From: CAYNFH01 sp964396385
GTDB taxonomy: Bacteria; Armatimonadota; Chthonomonadetes; Chthonomonadales; CAJBBX01
DNA length: 24,994 nt
Direction of reading: 5' to 3'
NCBI GenBank assembly: GCA_964396385.1
Contig: CAYNFH010000082.1
Span: 1 to 24,994 of the forward strand
Both the position numbers and the translations under genes were made by a program. The stretch's first letter is position 1. The number at the start of each line of letters is the position of its first letter. Shown here in pieces: positions 15,674 to 23,661 of the stretch. Under the pieces are notes generated by a model. The model was not told the DNA's origin. It made no database searches and saw only the letters and a program-made list of their open reading frames with translations.

Positions 15674-16546
15674 TCAGTTCTTTGCTCCGGTCGTGGCGAT
15701 TCCCTGGATGAACGTGCGCTGGGTGAAGAAGAAGAGCACAATGATGGGCGCTGTAAACATGGTAGCTCCGGCCATGAGCAGGGTCCACTGTCCGCCGCGG
15801 CTGGAGACGAACTGCTGGAGGCCGTAAGCCAGGGTGTAGCGAGACGGGTCGTCAATATACAGCAACGGGCCGAAAAAGTCGTTCCAGGCCCCCAGAAACT
15901 GGAAGAGAGCGCAGGTCGCCAGCGCCGGCTTCGTCAGCGGAAGGATCACCCGGGAGAAGATGGTCCATTCCGTCGCCCCATCCACCCGCGCCGCTTCGGC
16001 CAGCTCGTTAGGGAGCGTGCGGTAGAACTGCGTGAGCAGAAAGATGAAGAATGGGATTCCGAAGAAGCTGGGAACCGTCAGCGGCAGGTAGGTCCCGTAC
16101 CACCCCAGTGCGCGGAACAGCGCGAACACGGGGATCATGGTCACCTGAGCCGGCAGCGCCATGGTCGAGATCATGAGCAGGAACAGCCCGTTCTTCCCGC
16201 GGAACTCCAGCCGCGCGAACCCGTAGGCGACCACGGCGCTGGAGAATACGGCCCCCACCACCGTCACCGTGCAGAGAAACAGCGTATTGCGCAAATAGGT
16301 GAGAAACGGCACGGCCCGCAGGGCGGCGGGGTAGTTGCGCCATTTTACCGGATGTGGGACGAGGCGGGACACCGTGAACGGGGCCACGTTCTGTGCGCCC
16401 ACCGCGTAGACCTGCGAGTCGGTCTTCAGAGAGGTTGAGACCATCCAGACGAGGGGCAGGAGCGCCGGCACGCTGAGGAGGAGCAGCGCGGCGTAGACAA
16501 ATGCGCTCTGGACTCGCGTGAGCCGGAAGGGCGGGCTAGTCGGCAT
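15674..16546 (-). CDS. Carbohydrate ABC transporter permease, MalG type
   Basis: The 290-residue inner-membrane permease has about six transmembrane helices. The first follows VQSAFVYAALLLLSVPALLPLVWM in its middle part, residues 11-34. The cytoplasmic coupling loop is readable as AEAARVDGATEWTIFSRVIL, the EAA motif by which it docks on the ATPase. It is the second permease of a CUT1-type sugar importer. Its ATG overlaps the end of the solute-binding protein gene by 11 nt (16536-16546). No ATPase gene is found in the cluster, so a shared MsmK/UgpC-like ATPase elsewhere is presumed. Confidence 0.94.
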   Translation of the reverse strand: MPTSPPFRLTRVQSAFVYAALLLLSVPALLPLVWMVSTSLKTDSQVYAVGAQNVAPFTVSRLVPHPVKWRNYPAALRAVPFLTYLRNTLFLCTVTVVGAVFSSAVVAYGFARLEFRGKNGLFLLMISTMALPAQVTMIPVFALFRALGWYGTYLPLTVPSFFGIPFFIFLLTQFYRTLPNELAEAARVDGATEWTIFSRVILPLTKPALATCALFQFLGAWNDFFGPLLYIDDPSRYTLAYGLQQFVSSRGGQWTLLMAGATMFTAPIIVLFFFTQRTFIQGIATTGAKN

Positions 16547-17891
16547 AGCCCAGTTCCCGGCGGCGCGCCCGCTCCCTGGCGATGTCCTCTTCCAGACTCC
16601 TCAGCGCCAGGTCCGGCGTTTGGATGCCGCGTACGGCCTGGTCTTCCGTCCGGCTGAGGCGGCTGATCAGGTATGCCTGGAAGGAGACTGGAGGCGGCGC
16701 CACGATGTTGGGGCTGGCGGCCAGGTCAAGGAACGTCTGGAGCGCGGGATGGCGGCGCAGGTACGCCCGGTAGGCCGGTGAGTGCGCGATGGCGTCGGTG
16801 ATGGGCAGCCAGCCGCCCCACAGGTAGAACTCCGCCGCGCGCTCCGGCTCGGAGAAGCCCGACCAGAACCGGATGAACTCCCACGCCCCTTCCGGCTGCC
16901 GCGAGCCGCGGGGGATCAGCAGCATGTCGGAGGTCGCCCAGCCGGCCAGGGGCCGTCCGCCCGCGGGGGGTGGAAGCGGCGCCGTGCGATATTCCAAACT
17001 TGGCGCAAACTTCTGGAGCTGCTCGATCCTCCACTGGCCGTCCTGGGTGATGGAAAACGCGCCACTGATGAACGGCCAGTCAATGCCGCCGCCCGTATCC
17101 CCCGCCAGACCTGACGTAAAGCGGACCACGTTCTCGTATCCGAGTTTCCGACGGAACTCCGCGAGGAAGGTGAGGGCTCGAAGGTTTGGCTGCGTGTACA
17201 GAGTCAGCGTGTCGGTTCGCTCGTCGTAGAAGCCTCCACCGAACAACGGAGCGAACTGAATGAAGTTCTGGGGCAGGAACCCGATCCGCTTTAGCCGTCC
17301 GTCCGAGTCGAACTGGTGAAGGCGCTTGGTCCACTCCATCAGCGTCTCCAGGTCCTGGGGGAAGCGATCCGGATTCAACCCTGCGGCCCGGAAGTGGTCG
17401 GGCCGGTAGAAGCAGGCAGAGATGTTCGGCCCAAGCGGAATCGCATACCGCCGGCCGTGGAACACTCCGGCCCGCCTGAAGACCGGGTATGTCTCCCGCT
17501 CGGCCACGGCCCGGTCCGCGGGCGACATGAGATCCTCCAGCGGCGTGAGGGCGCCGTTATCTGCCCAGGTGGGCAGCACCGGGTTCCACTGCGCCATGAC
17601 GTCTGGCGGATGTCCGCCCGTGATGGAGAGCAAGTATTTGGTATCCGCCCCCGTCGGCGGCACCGACAACGGCACCACTTCGTACCGTTTTTGGCTCCGG
17701 TTGAAGCGGTCTACAATCCGCTCCACCACCAACTGCCACTCGGCGGCCCACATGTGCCAGAAGCGCACGGCGATGCGGTCCGGGTAGCGCCGCTGCGGCC
17801 CTTCGCTCACGCAGCCGCCCAGCCCTAGCGCGGCCAGTCCGCAGGCGAGCAGGCGCCGGCGCGTCAGCGGAGGGTGAACGTCACTCGCCAT
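16536..17891 (-). CDS. ABC transporter sugar-binding lipoprotein (family 1 type)
   Basis: The 451-residue protein starts with a twin-arginine-like signal (TRRRLLACGLAALGLGG) ending in lipobox GLGGC with Cys27, so it is a membrane-anchored extracytoplasmic binding protein. VRFWHMWAAEWQLVVERIVD followed by FN is the opening of family 1 sugar-binding proteins. GGHPPDVMAQWN and GGIDWPFISGAFSITQDGQW match the ligand-binding core; LLIPRGSRQPEGAWEFIRFW is also typical. It captures the sugar and presents it to the two permeases. The ATG at 17891 overlaps the upstream permease stop by 11 nt (17881-17891); farther upstream in-frame starts would sit inside the permease. The sugar is not readable; beta-mannosides are suggested by the operon. 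Confidence 0.93.
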   Translation of the reverse strand: MASDVHPPLTRRRLLACGLAALGLGGCVSEGPQRRYPDRIAVRFWHMWAAEWQLVVERIVDRFNRSQKRYEVVPLSVPPTGADTKYLLSITGGHPPDVMAQWNPVLPTWADNGALTPLEDLMSPADRAVAERETYPVFRRAGVFHGRRYAIPLGPNISACFYRPDHFRAAGLNPDRFPQDLETLMEWTKRLHQFDSDGRLKRIGFLPQNFIQFAPLFGGGFYDERTDTLTLYTQPNLRALTFLAEFRRKLGYENVVRFTSGLAGDTGGGIDWPFISGAFSITQDGQWRIEQLQKFAPSLEYRTAPLPPPAGGRPLAGWATSDMLLIPRGSRQPEGAWEFIRFWSGFSEPERAAEFYLWGGWLPITDAIAHSPAYRAYLRRHPALQTFLDLAASPNIVAPPPVSFQAYLISRLSRTEDQAVRGIQTPDLALRSLEEDIARERARRRELGYAD

Positions 17892-18747
17892 AGTGCACCC
17901 ATCGGCGTTGGGTCCGGAAAAGGAGGCCCGTGAGGACCATGACCACGGCGAAAAGGATCCAGGCCATGGCGCTCGCATAACCCATGTCCAGGTAGGTCCA
18001 GGCGCGCGTGAAGAGGTAGAGCGCGTAGAAGAGTGTGCTGTCCGCCGGCCCTCCCTGGGTCATAATGTACACCTCTGTAAAGTACTGGAAGGCGCCGATC
18101 ACGCCCATGATCAGGTTAAAGAAGATAACTGGCGTCAGCATCGGGAGCGTCACGTGCCGCAGACGGTGCCAGGCGCTGGCGCCGTCGATGACCGCGGCCT
18201 CGTACAGGTGCGCCGGGATGTCCTTCAGGCCGGCCAGGTAGATGATCATGCTGCCGCCCACGCCCCAGAGCGACATACCGACCAAACTGCGCGGCGCCCA
18301 CACAGGGTCCTGAAGCCACGCGGGACCTTCCACACCAAAGCGCCGCATCAGGCTGTTGATCAGCCCGATCTGTGGATTGAGAATCCACATGAAGAGGACG
18401 GATGTGGCAACCGCCGGCACGATGGAGGGCAGGTAGAAGATGGTGCGGAACACGCTGACTCCCCGCACGTTCTGGTTGAGCAGCAGCGCCAGGCAGACCC
18501 CCGCTACTATTCCCAGCGGCACGGCAGCCAGCGCAAACTTAAAGGTGACGCCCAGCGACTTCCAGAAGAGCGGATCGTCTCGCAAGAGCGAGCGGTAGTT
18601 CGCGACACCCACCCACAAAGGCGGCTTCAGGATGTTGTAGCGCGTAAAAGAGAGGTAGACGCTCGTAACAAAGGGGATGGCGGTGAACAGCAGAAAGCCT
18701 GCAAGCCAGGGACCGATGAACGCGTATCCAGCAAGCGATCTTCTCAC
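17881..18747 (-). CDS. Carbohydrate ABC transporter permease, MalF/UgpA type
   Basis: The 288-residue permease begins GYAFIGPWLAGFLLFTAIPF with helix 1, contains the conserved FRTIFYLPSIVPAVATS, and carries the EAA loop YEAAVIDGASAWHRLRHVTL. About six transmembrane helices are visible. It is the first permease of a CUT1-type importer. The start is GTG at 18747, 6 nt after the PhyH-like stop; there is no strong ribosome-binding site, so translation may be coupled to the upstream gene. Its last codons overlap the solute-binding protein start by 11 nt. Confidence 0.94.
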   Translation of the reverse strand: MRRSLAGYAFIGPWLAGFLLFTAIPFVTSVYLSFTRYNILKPPLWVGVANYRSLLRDDPLFWKSLGVTFKFALAAVPLGIVAGVCLALLLNQNVRGVSVFRTIFYLPSIVPAVATSVLFMWILNPQIGLINSLMRRFGVEGPAWLQDPVWAPRSLVGMSLWGVGGSMIIYLAGLKDIPAHLYEAAVIDGASAWHRLRHVTLPMLTPVIFFNLIMGVIGAFQYFTEVYIMTQGGPADSTLFYALYLFTRAWTYLDMGYASAMAWILFAVVMVLTGLLFRTQRRWVHYGE

Positions 18748-18753
18748 GGTGGA

Positions 18754-19593
18754 TCAGTCAGTGTAGTTCCGTCGCCACCGCCAGCAATCGCTCCCTGAGA
18801 TCAGGGGCCGCAGGTTCTCCGGCAGGCTCTCGACGAACTCCGGGCTGATCTCGTTGCCCATCCACTCCCGGAACATGGGTGGCGTGTATCCGGCGACGAG
18901 GATCACCCGCTCGCGCTCGGTAAGGATCTCCGTCGTGCTGTGGATGAGCGATTCGGCAAACAGCAGCACGGAGCCGGCAGGCGCCTCAATCTGGCGGATC
19001 AGCCGTTCGTCCTCTGATGCGGCCTGGATCATCTCCCGCTGGGGCCAGGTCATCTTGTGGCTGCCGGGAATCAGCGCCGTGCCCCCATCGCCCGGCCCCA
19101 CGTCCGTAAGGTACGCCAGCGTCTTGACAAAGAGGCAGTGGAACCGCTCCCGCTCGAAGTAAGTGCCCCAGCCGTGCCGCGTGCCTGTGTGGAAGCCGGT
19201 AGGGGTGCACCGCCGCTCCTTCAGCGCGTTTAGGTCCGCCGCCGGGTTGCGGCGGTTGATGATGGCCTCCGTCTCCTCCAGCCGCACGGTCCCGCCCACC
19301 ACGTCCTCCACCAGGGGCAGTAGCCGGGGATGGGCGGCGTATTCCAGCAGGGCGGGATCGTACTCCACCAGGTGGCCGAACTGCGTGTGATGGTCTCCGT
19401 GACCGCGGGTGTAGACTCGCTTGCGGGCCAACTCAGGATCGGCCTTCATGGCGTACAGGGCGGCCTTCATCCGTTCCACTTCGTCCGGCGTCAGGACGCT
19501 CTCCAGCAGCACGTAGCCGTAAGCGTCAAAGTGGTACCGCTGGGCGCGTGATAGTCTGGAGGGATTCTCGTTGTCTGTGTGGGAGCTGTTCAT
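18754..19593 (-). CDS. Phytanoyl-CoA dioxygenase (PhyH) family protein
   Basis: The 279-residue protein is recognised by YGYVLLESVLTPDEVERMK (residues 25-43), YLTDVGPGDGGTALIPGSHK (161-180) and APAGSVLLFAESLIHSTTE (204-222). The last contains the distal metal-ligand histidine, H218, and an Arg at 227/229 fits 2-oxoglutarate binding. PhyH proteins are Fe(II)/2-oxoglutarate oxygenases or related enzymes. The proximal ligand pair normally seen as HxD/E is here His135-Thr-Gly137, so the carboxylate is absent at that place; halogenase-like or non-catalytic behaviour cannot be excluded. The ATG at 19593 overlaps the stop of the CRTAC1 gene by 4 nt. Substrate unknown; the sugar-uptake operon context suggests a small metabolite or cell-surface component. 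Confidence 0.86.
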   Translation of the reverse strand: MNSSHTDNENPSRLSRAQRYHFDAYGYVLLESVLTPDEVERMKAALYAMKADPELARKRVYTRGHGDHHTQFGHLVEYDPALLEYAAHPRLLPLVEDVVGGTVRLEETEAIINRRNPAADLNALKERRCTPTGFHTGTRHGWGTYFERERFHCLFVKTLAYLTDVGPGDGGTALIPGSHKMTWPQREMIQAASEDERLIRQIEAPAGSVLLFAESLIHSTTEILTERERVILVAGYTPPMFREWMGNEISPEFVESLPENLRPLISGSDCWRWRRNYTD

Positions 19594-21302
19594 GGCTTCT
19601 CTTGGCGGCCTTCTGTGAGAGTCAGGGTTCGGTCGGCCGCGACGGCGGTACAGCTCTGCTCCGTTCCCGCGGGCCACCGAACGGTGACGCGGTCCGCCTG
19701 CGTGCTGGACCCCAGGCCGAAATGGAGCCGTGGGTCGCTCGCGCAGAGATAGCTCGAGCCGCTCCGGCAGGTGGCAGTCTGAATCCGGCCTGCTGTTTCA
19801 ACGCGTACGCGCGCTCCGTAACCGCTCCGTGGGCTCTTGGTTCCAACCAAACGGACGTTAAGCCAGTGTCCCGCTCCCCGCGACTGGTTATGGAGCAGCC
19901 GGGCCGCGCCTGTATTCTGGACTACCAGGATGTCCTCCAGGCCGTCGTTGTCGTAGTCCCCCCGGCAGGCGCCGCGCCCCACAACCGGCTCAGTGACCGC
20001 CTCCCCGGCCGCGCGGCTGATGTCCCTGAACGTGCCGTCGCCCTGGTTCTGGAAGAGCAGCGATGGCTGCTTATATGTCTGCCCGGTATTGGCATGCGTG
20101 ATGGTGTCCTGGATATGACCATTGGTAATGAACAGGTCCGGCCAGCCGTCATTGTCCACGTCGCTGAAGAACACTCCGAAAGTGACATACGGATAGCTGG
20201 GCTCAAAGAGCCCGGCTCGCTTGTCCATATTTGCCGTGGACGCGCCCGGCTCCGCATCATAGAACGCAAGGCCCTCGAAGGCAAAATTGCCGATCGCGAT
20301 GCCCGTCCCTCCATTGCCCCGGTAGTCCGCTGTGTCGATACCCATTCCGGCGCGCGCCTTCCCATTGTCATCCACCGCAACACCGAACTCGGCGCCTGCA
20401 TCGGTAAACGTACCGTTCCCCCGGTTACGGAAGGCGAAATTCGGCTCTGTATCGTTGGTCACGAGCAGGTCCGGCAGCCCGTCGTGGTTGAAATCGCAAA
20501 CGCACACGCCGAGCGCCTTGGAGTTTTCGTTCCAGATACCGGACTTGCGGCTCACGTCGGAAAACCGGCCGTCGCCTTCGTTGTGGAACAACCTGCAAGA
20601 GTCGCCGGGGTACGACTGCGGACGGCAGTACGCCTTCTCCGTGGTCCCGCAGAAGATGTCCGTCCGCGGCGACCAGCGGATGTAGTGACACACAAACAGG
20701 TCCAGCCGCCCGTCTCCATCGTAGTCCACCCAGGCGGCGCTCGTGCTCCAGTGTCCCTCGTCACCTACGCCAGCCCGGCGGGTAGCGTCCGTGAACCGAC
20801 CTTTTCCTTCATTGTGGAACAGGCGGCTCTCCCCGACTCCGGTGACGTAGACGTCCTCCCTGCCATCGTTATCGTAGTCTCCCACGGCAACTCCCATGCC
20901 CTGAAGGGAGACGTTGAGGCCGGCCTGATCGGTTACGTCCGTGAAGGTGCCGTTACGGTTGTTTCGGTAGAGAGCCAGGGTGGGCCTTCGGCCCGGGAGC
21001 GAGTGGCCAGGCCACCAATCACCGTTGACCAAGAGGATGTCGAGCCATCCATCGTTATCGTAGTCCAGGAAGGCGCCGCCGCCGCCCATAGTCTCCGGCA
21101 TCCAGCGTTTGCCGAACGCGCCGTTGACCCGGTTGAAGCTCAGGCCAGCCCGGGCGGACACCTCCTCAAACCGAATAGCCGGCCCTCTGGCTTGCCCGTC
21201 AACGCCTCCATTCCGTGGCGCGCAGCCGCACAGGACGATGACAACGGCAAGCAGGCCGTCCCTGCGCGCTAGATTCGCGCGGAACCGCCCGCACCGCTTC
21301 AC
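19590..21302 (-). CDS. CRTAC1-family lipoprotein with FG-GAP/VCBS repeats and ASPIC/UnbV domain
   Basis: The 570-residue protein has a signal with lipobox LCGC near residue 27, and a beta-propeller of FG-GAP/VCBS repeats. At least six calcium-type loops of the form DxDxDG are readable: DYDNDGWLD, DYDNDGRED, DYDGDGRLD, DFNHDGLPD, DVDNDGWPD and DYDNDGLED. The C-terminal ASPIC/UnbV domain begins about GHWLNVRLVGTKSPRSGYGA and includes LHFGLGSSTQADRVTVRWP. It is thus an exported, probably calcium-binding surface protein. Members of this family are abundant in planctomycete- and acidobacterial-type genomes; a proven role is lacking for most. The start is GTG at 21302, overlapping the TPR gene stop by 4 nt (GTGA), so the two proteins are probably made and used together. 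Confidence 0.94.
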   Translation of the reverse strand: MKRCGRFRANLARRDGLLAVVIVLCGCAPRNGGVDGQARGPAIRFEEVSARAGLSFNRVNGAFGKRWMPETMGGGGAFLDYDNDGWLDILLVNGDWWPGHSLPGRRPTLALYRNNRNGTFTDVTDQAGLNVSLQGMGVAVGDYDNDGREDVYVTGVGESRLFHNEGKGRFTDATRRAGVGDEGHWSTSAAWVDYDGDGRLDLFVCHYIRWSPRTDIFCGTTEKAYCRPQSYPGDSCRLFHNEGDGRFSDVSRKSGIWNENSKALGVCVCDFNHDGLPDLLVTNDTEPNFAFRNRGNGTFTDAGAEFGVAVDDNGKARAGMGIDTADYRGNGGTGIAIGNFAFEGLAFYDAEPGASTANMDKRAGLFEPSYPYVTFGVFFSDVDNDGWPDLFITNGHIQDTITHANTGQTYKQPSLLFQNQGDGTFRDISRAAGEAVTEPVVGRGACRGDYDNDGLEDILVVQNTGAARLLHNQSRGAGHWLNVRLVGTKSPRSGYGARVRVETAGRIQTATCRSGSSYLCASDPRLHFGLGSSTQADRVTVRWPAGTEQSCTAVAADRTLTLTEGRQEKP

Positions 21303-22651
21303 GAGAGCCGCCGCGAAACCGCAGGCGGCAGTGGAGCGCGGATCTGCCGGTAAAGGGCGGTTAGCTCCGACCGCACCGCGGTCGATGCTGGTGCCAGGAG
21401 GAAGGCCGCCTGGACCTCGACCAGTGCTTTGCCGAACTGGCCGGCCGTTTCATAGTGTTGGGCGTGGGCCAGGCGCGCCGCCGGGTCGGTGGGCCGGTGG
21501 TCGTGCTCTTCTTTCAGGCGCGCCTCCTCCCGGTCCCGGTCCAGCAGCCGGTTCGCCAGCTCCCGCTGCTGCTCGCTGGCGCGTTGGTCGCCCAATCGCG
21601 CATACGCGCGGGAGAGCTGCATTCGGCCCGAGGCGGAATCCGGCGTGAGCGCCAGGAGCCAGATATACATGTATGCCGCCTGCCGGTAGCGGCCCAGGTC
21701 CTGGTACAGCTCGGCAAGCTGCTGGCAGGCGGCGGCATCCTTTGGATTCCGGTCCAGCGACTGGAGCAAGTAGTCCTCGGCCTGGTCGGGATCGCGCCGG
21801 GGCGCAAGCGGACTGACCAGGACCGCCGCAAGGTAACGCCTCACGAGCGGATCATCCGGGTGGGCCGTCAGGAGCTGCTCCAGCAAACTCTGCGACTCGG
21901 CCAGTCTGCCCAGGCGGAACAGCAGGTGGGCAGTGGCAAGGGTGGCTGCCGCGTTCTGAGGGGCGCGGGCGCGGGCCTCCTGGGCGATCTGAAGGGCGCG
22001 CGGCAGCTCGTCTCGCATCTCATACTCGCTCGCCAGCCCCAGGCGGCCCGAGATGTCGTCCGCGGGAACGGAGCGGGTCGCCTGCTCCAGCGCGTGGATC
22101 GCCATTCCACGCTTGCCGAGCAGGCTATATGCGCGGCGGAGGCCTATAAAGCCAACCGCCGCCGCCGGCGCGCGCTGGATCAGCCGCTGGTATGTCTCCT
22201 GGGCCCGCGTAAAGAGACCGAGCTCAACCTGGCAACGGCCCAGCAAATCGTAGACCTGAGGACTGGAATCGGGCCGCATGCGGATGACGGTGGAGTACTC
22301 GTCCAGTGCAGTCAGCAGATCGCCGGCTCGCTGCGCCTCGACCCCTACGACCTCGTGGACGGCTGGATCGGACGAGTGCGATGCCGCGCGTGCGCGGAGC
22401 GAGTCCAGCCGCAGCAGACCCGCTTGAACGGCACGTAGGTCGCTGCCCGATAGCGGCGGGGGCGTGGCCAGGGTAACGTTCGAATCCAGATGCAGCCGGA
22501 CGGGCCCGGGCGCTCGCCACACACGCAGCCACACGAACGCTACCGCCGCCGCGGCCAGCGCAGCGAGCAGGACTATCTGTCGCCGCGCCGGAGAAGCCGC
22601 CCCTGCTGCTCTCCCCGATTCGGTTGGCCGTTTTGCCGTGGTCCCCTGCAT
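21299..22651 (-). CDS. TPR-repeat protein with N-terminal membrane anchor
   Basis: The 450-residue protein has one hydrophobic helix (residues about 26-44, IVLLAALAAAAVAFVWLRVW) after a basic N terminus. The remainder is alpha-helical with repeated tetratricopeptide units, for example VYDLLGRCQVELGLFTRAQE, AYSLLGKRGMAIHALEQAT, CQQLAELYQDLGRYRQAAYM and LAHAQHYETAGQFGKALVEV. It is likely anchored in the inner membrane with the TPR part in the periplasm, as a scaffold. It is the first gene of the eight-gene run and is directly followed by the CRTAC1 gene, a common pairing. The ATG at 22651 has only a weak purine stretch upstream. Confidence 0.9.
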   Translation of the reverse strand: MQGTTAKRPTESGRAAGAASPARRQIVLLAALAAAAVAFVWLRVWRAPGPVRLHLDSNVTLATPPPLSGSDLRAVQAGLLRLDSLRARAASHSSDPAVHEVVGVEAQRAGDLLTALDEYSTVIRMRPDSSPQVYDLLGRCQVELGLFTRAQETYQRLIQRAPAAAVGFIGLRRAYSLLGKRGMAIHALEQATRSVPADDISGRLGLASEYEMRDELPRALQIAQEARARAPQNAAATLATAHLLFRLGRLAESQSLLEQLLTAHPDDPLVRRYLAAVLVSPLAPRRDPDQAEDYLLQSLDRNPKDAAACQQLAELYQDLGRYRQAAYMYIWLLALTPDSASGRMQLSRAYARLGDQRASEQQRELANRLLDRDREEARLKEEHDHRPTDPAARLAHAQHYETAGQFGKALVEVQAAFLLAPASTAVRSELTALYRQIRAPLPPAVSRRLS

Positions 22652-22713
22652 GGCCCATTCTTAGCGGGAATCGGACTGGAATCCTGCGGAACCGCTGCGA
22701 GCCGGCATAACGC

Positions 22714-22742
22714 TTGACAGGCTCAACCGCACTTGCTATAGT
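22714..22742 (+). promoter_or_regulatory. Sigma-70-type promoter for DUF1559 copy 3
   Basis: A perfect -35 box TTGACA (22714-22719) is followed, after a 17-bp spacer, by -10 box TATAGT (22737-22742). Transcription should begin near 22749. The gene start is at 22878, giving a leader of about 130 nt. It is the best canonical promoter noticed in the window and suggests strong expression. Confidence 0.85.
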
Positions 22743-22753
22743 GAGGAGCAATC

Positions 22754-22779
22754 CGGGCCAGGCAGCGGTGCCTGGCCTG
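22754..22779 (+). promoter_or_regulatory. Strong hairpin at the extreme 5' end of the DUF1559 copy 3 transcript
   Basis: GGCCAGGCA (22756-22764) and TGCCTGGCC (22769-22777) are a perfect 9-bp inverted repeat with a GCGG loop; G-U and C-G pairs extend it to 11 bp (22754-22779). It starts about 5 nt after the predicted transcription start. It could be an mRNA 5' stabilising stem, an attenuator-like element, or a DNA operator just downstream of the promoter. It is not followed by a T tract, so a plain terminator is less likely. Confidence 0.7.
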
Positions 22780-22877
22780 TCCGTTCCCCTCTCTTGACTG
22801 ACCGGTCTCGCGCTGGCCGCCGGTGGCCTGCGGAGATCCTTCAGCCGCTTTGAAGGTCGAAAGGAGAGATAGCGACC

Positions 22878-23645
22878 ATGCGACGCTATTCCAGTGGGCG
22901 GGGCTTTACCCTCATCGAGCTGCTCGTTGTCATCGCCATCATTGCCATTCTCGCCGCCATTCTATTCCCCGTCTTCGCGCAGGCCCGCGAGAAGGCGCGC
23001 GCCACCGCCTGTATCTCCAACCTCAAACAGGTAGGCCTGGCCCTGGCCATGTATAAGCAGGATTATGATGAAACGAATGTCAACGAGTGGCCGTGGGCCG
23101 GCTACAACCTGTTCGATTGGGACCACACCTACCAAGAGATGATCAACCCGTATGTGAAGAACAAGCAGCTTTTCACCTGTCCCAGCGCTTCCACCCGCAC
23201 CTACGTAAGCCAGCCGGACCCAACCCTGAACCTCCAGGGCGGCTTCTCGATGGCGTACCTCATGAACGAGACCGGCTGGTCAGACTGGACCACGGGATAC
23301 ATGGGGCAGGGCATCACGGATGCGCAGGTCGAGTTTCCGGCGGAGGTCGTCTTCGTAGCGGAGGCGATGGGAATCAACGACCCTAACAGCTATTCCTGGC
23401 AGAACGCCCACATCGGCTATACGGACATCAACAACGCTGGCTGGGGCGGCAGCCCGAACCCCGCGCCCGATCAGGGGCTCACGTGGCGCGACTTCTATAA
23501 CGTGCCGGGATGCGACTGGGGAAGCGCCGGCGTACCACTTACTATCCCGCCACGCCACACCGGCGGGAACAACTGCTCCTTCTACGACACCCACGCCAAG
23601 TTCGTCCGCGGATCCAAGGGGCGCAACTGGCGCGTCTCAGACTGA
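22878..23645 (+). CDS. DUF1559 pseudopilin-like protein (copy 3)
   Basis: The 255-residue protein has a very short prepilin leader (MRRYSSGRG) and GFTLIELLVVIAIIAILAAI, then LFPVFAQAREKARATACISN, almost identical to copy 1 over the first 50 residues. Beyond that the copies diverge. Tyr/Trp/Asn-rich segments follow, and the C-terminal motif reads NCSFYDTHAKFVRG, with DTH in place of the usual DGH. A good AAAGGAGAG ribosome-binding site precedes the ATG. It has its own strong promoter and leader hairpin and is followed after 16 nt by a small membrane-protein gene. Probably an abundant envelope or filament subunit; the real role is unknown. Confidence 0.94.
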   Translation: MRRYSSGRGFTLIELLVVIAIIAILAAILFPVFAQAREKARATACISNLKQVGLALAMYKQDYDETNVNEWPWAGYNLFDWDHTYQEMINPYVKNKQLFTCPSASTRTYVSQPDPTLNLQGGFSMAYLMNETGWSDWTTGYMGQGITDAQVEFPAEVVFVAEAMGINDPNSYSWQNAHIGYTDINNAGWGGSPNPAPDQGLTWRDFYNVPGCDWGSAGVPLTIPPRHTGGNNCSFYDTHAKFVRGSKGRNWRVSD

Positions 23646-23661
23646 TTGCGGGAAGGAGCTC

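Noticed and set aside
15642..15788. Earlier in-frame start for the GH2 gene
   Set aside because: The extra 49 residues overlap the permease gene and look unlike a signal peptide; GGAGG precedes the ATG at 15641.
19548..21272. Long plus-strand open frame of 574 codons
   Set aside because: It lies antisense to the CRTAC1 gene, whose translation is full of clear FG-GAP and UnbV motifs; the plus-strand product shows no family features and results from high GC content.
21455..22438. Plus-strand open frame of 327 codons
   Set aside because: Antisense to the TPR gene, which shows repeated TPR units; the opposite frame has no domain features.
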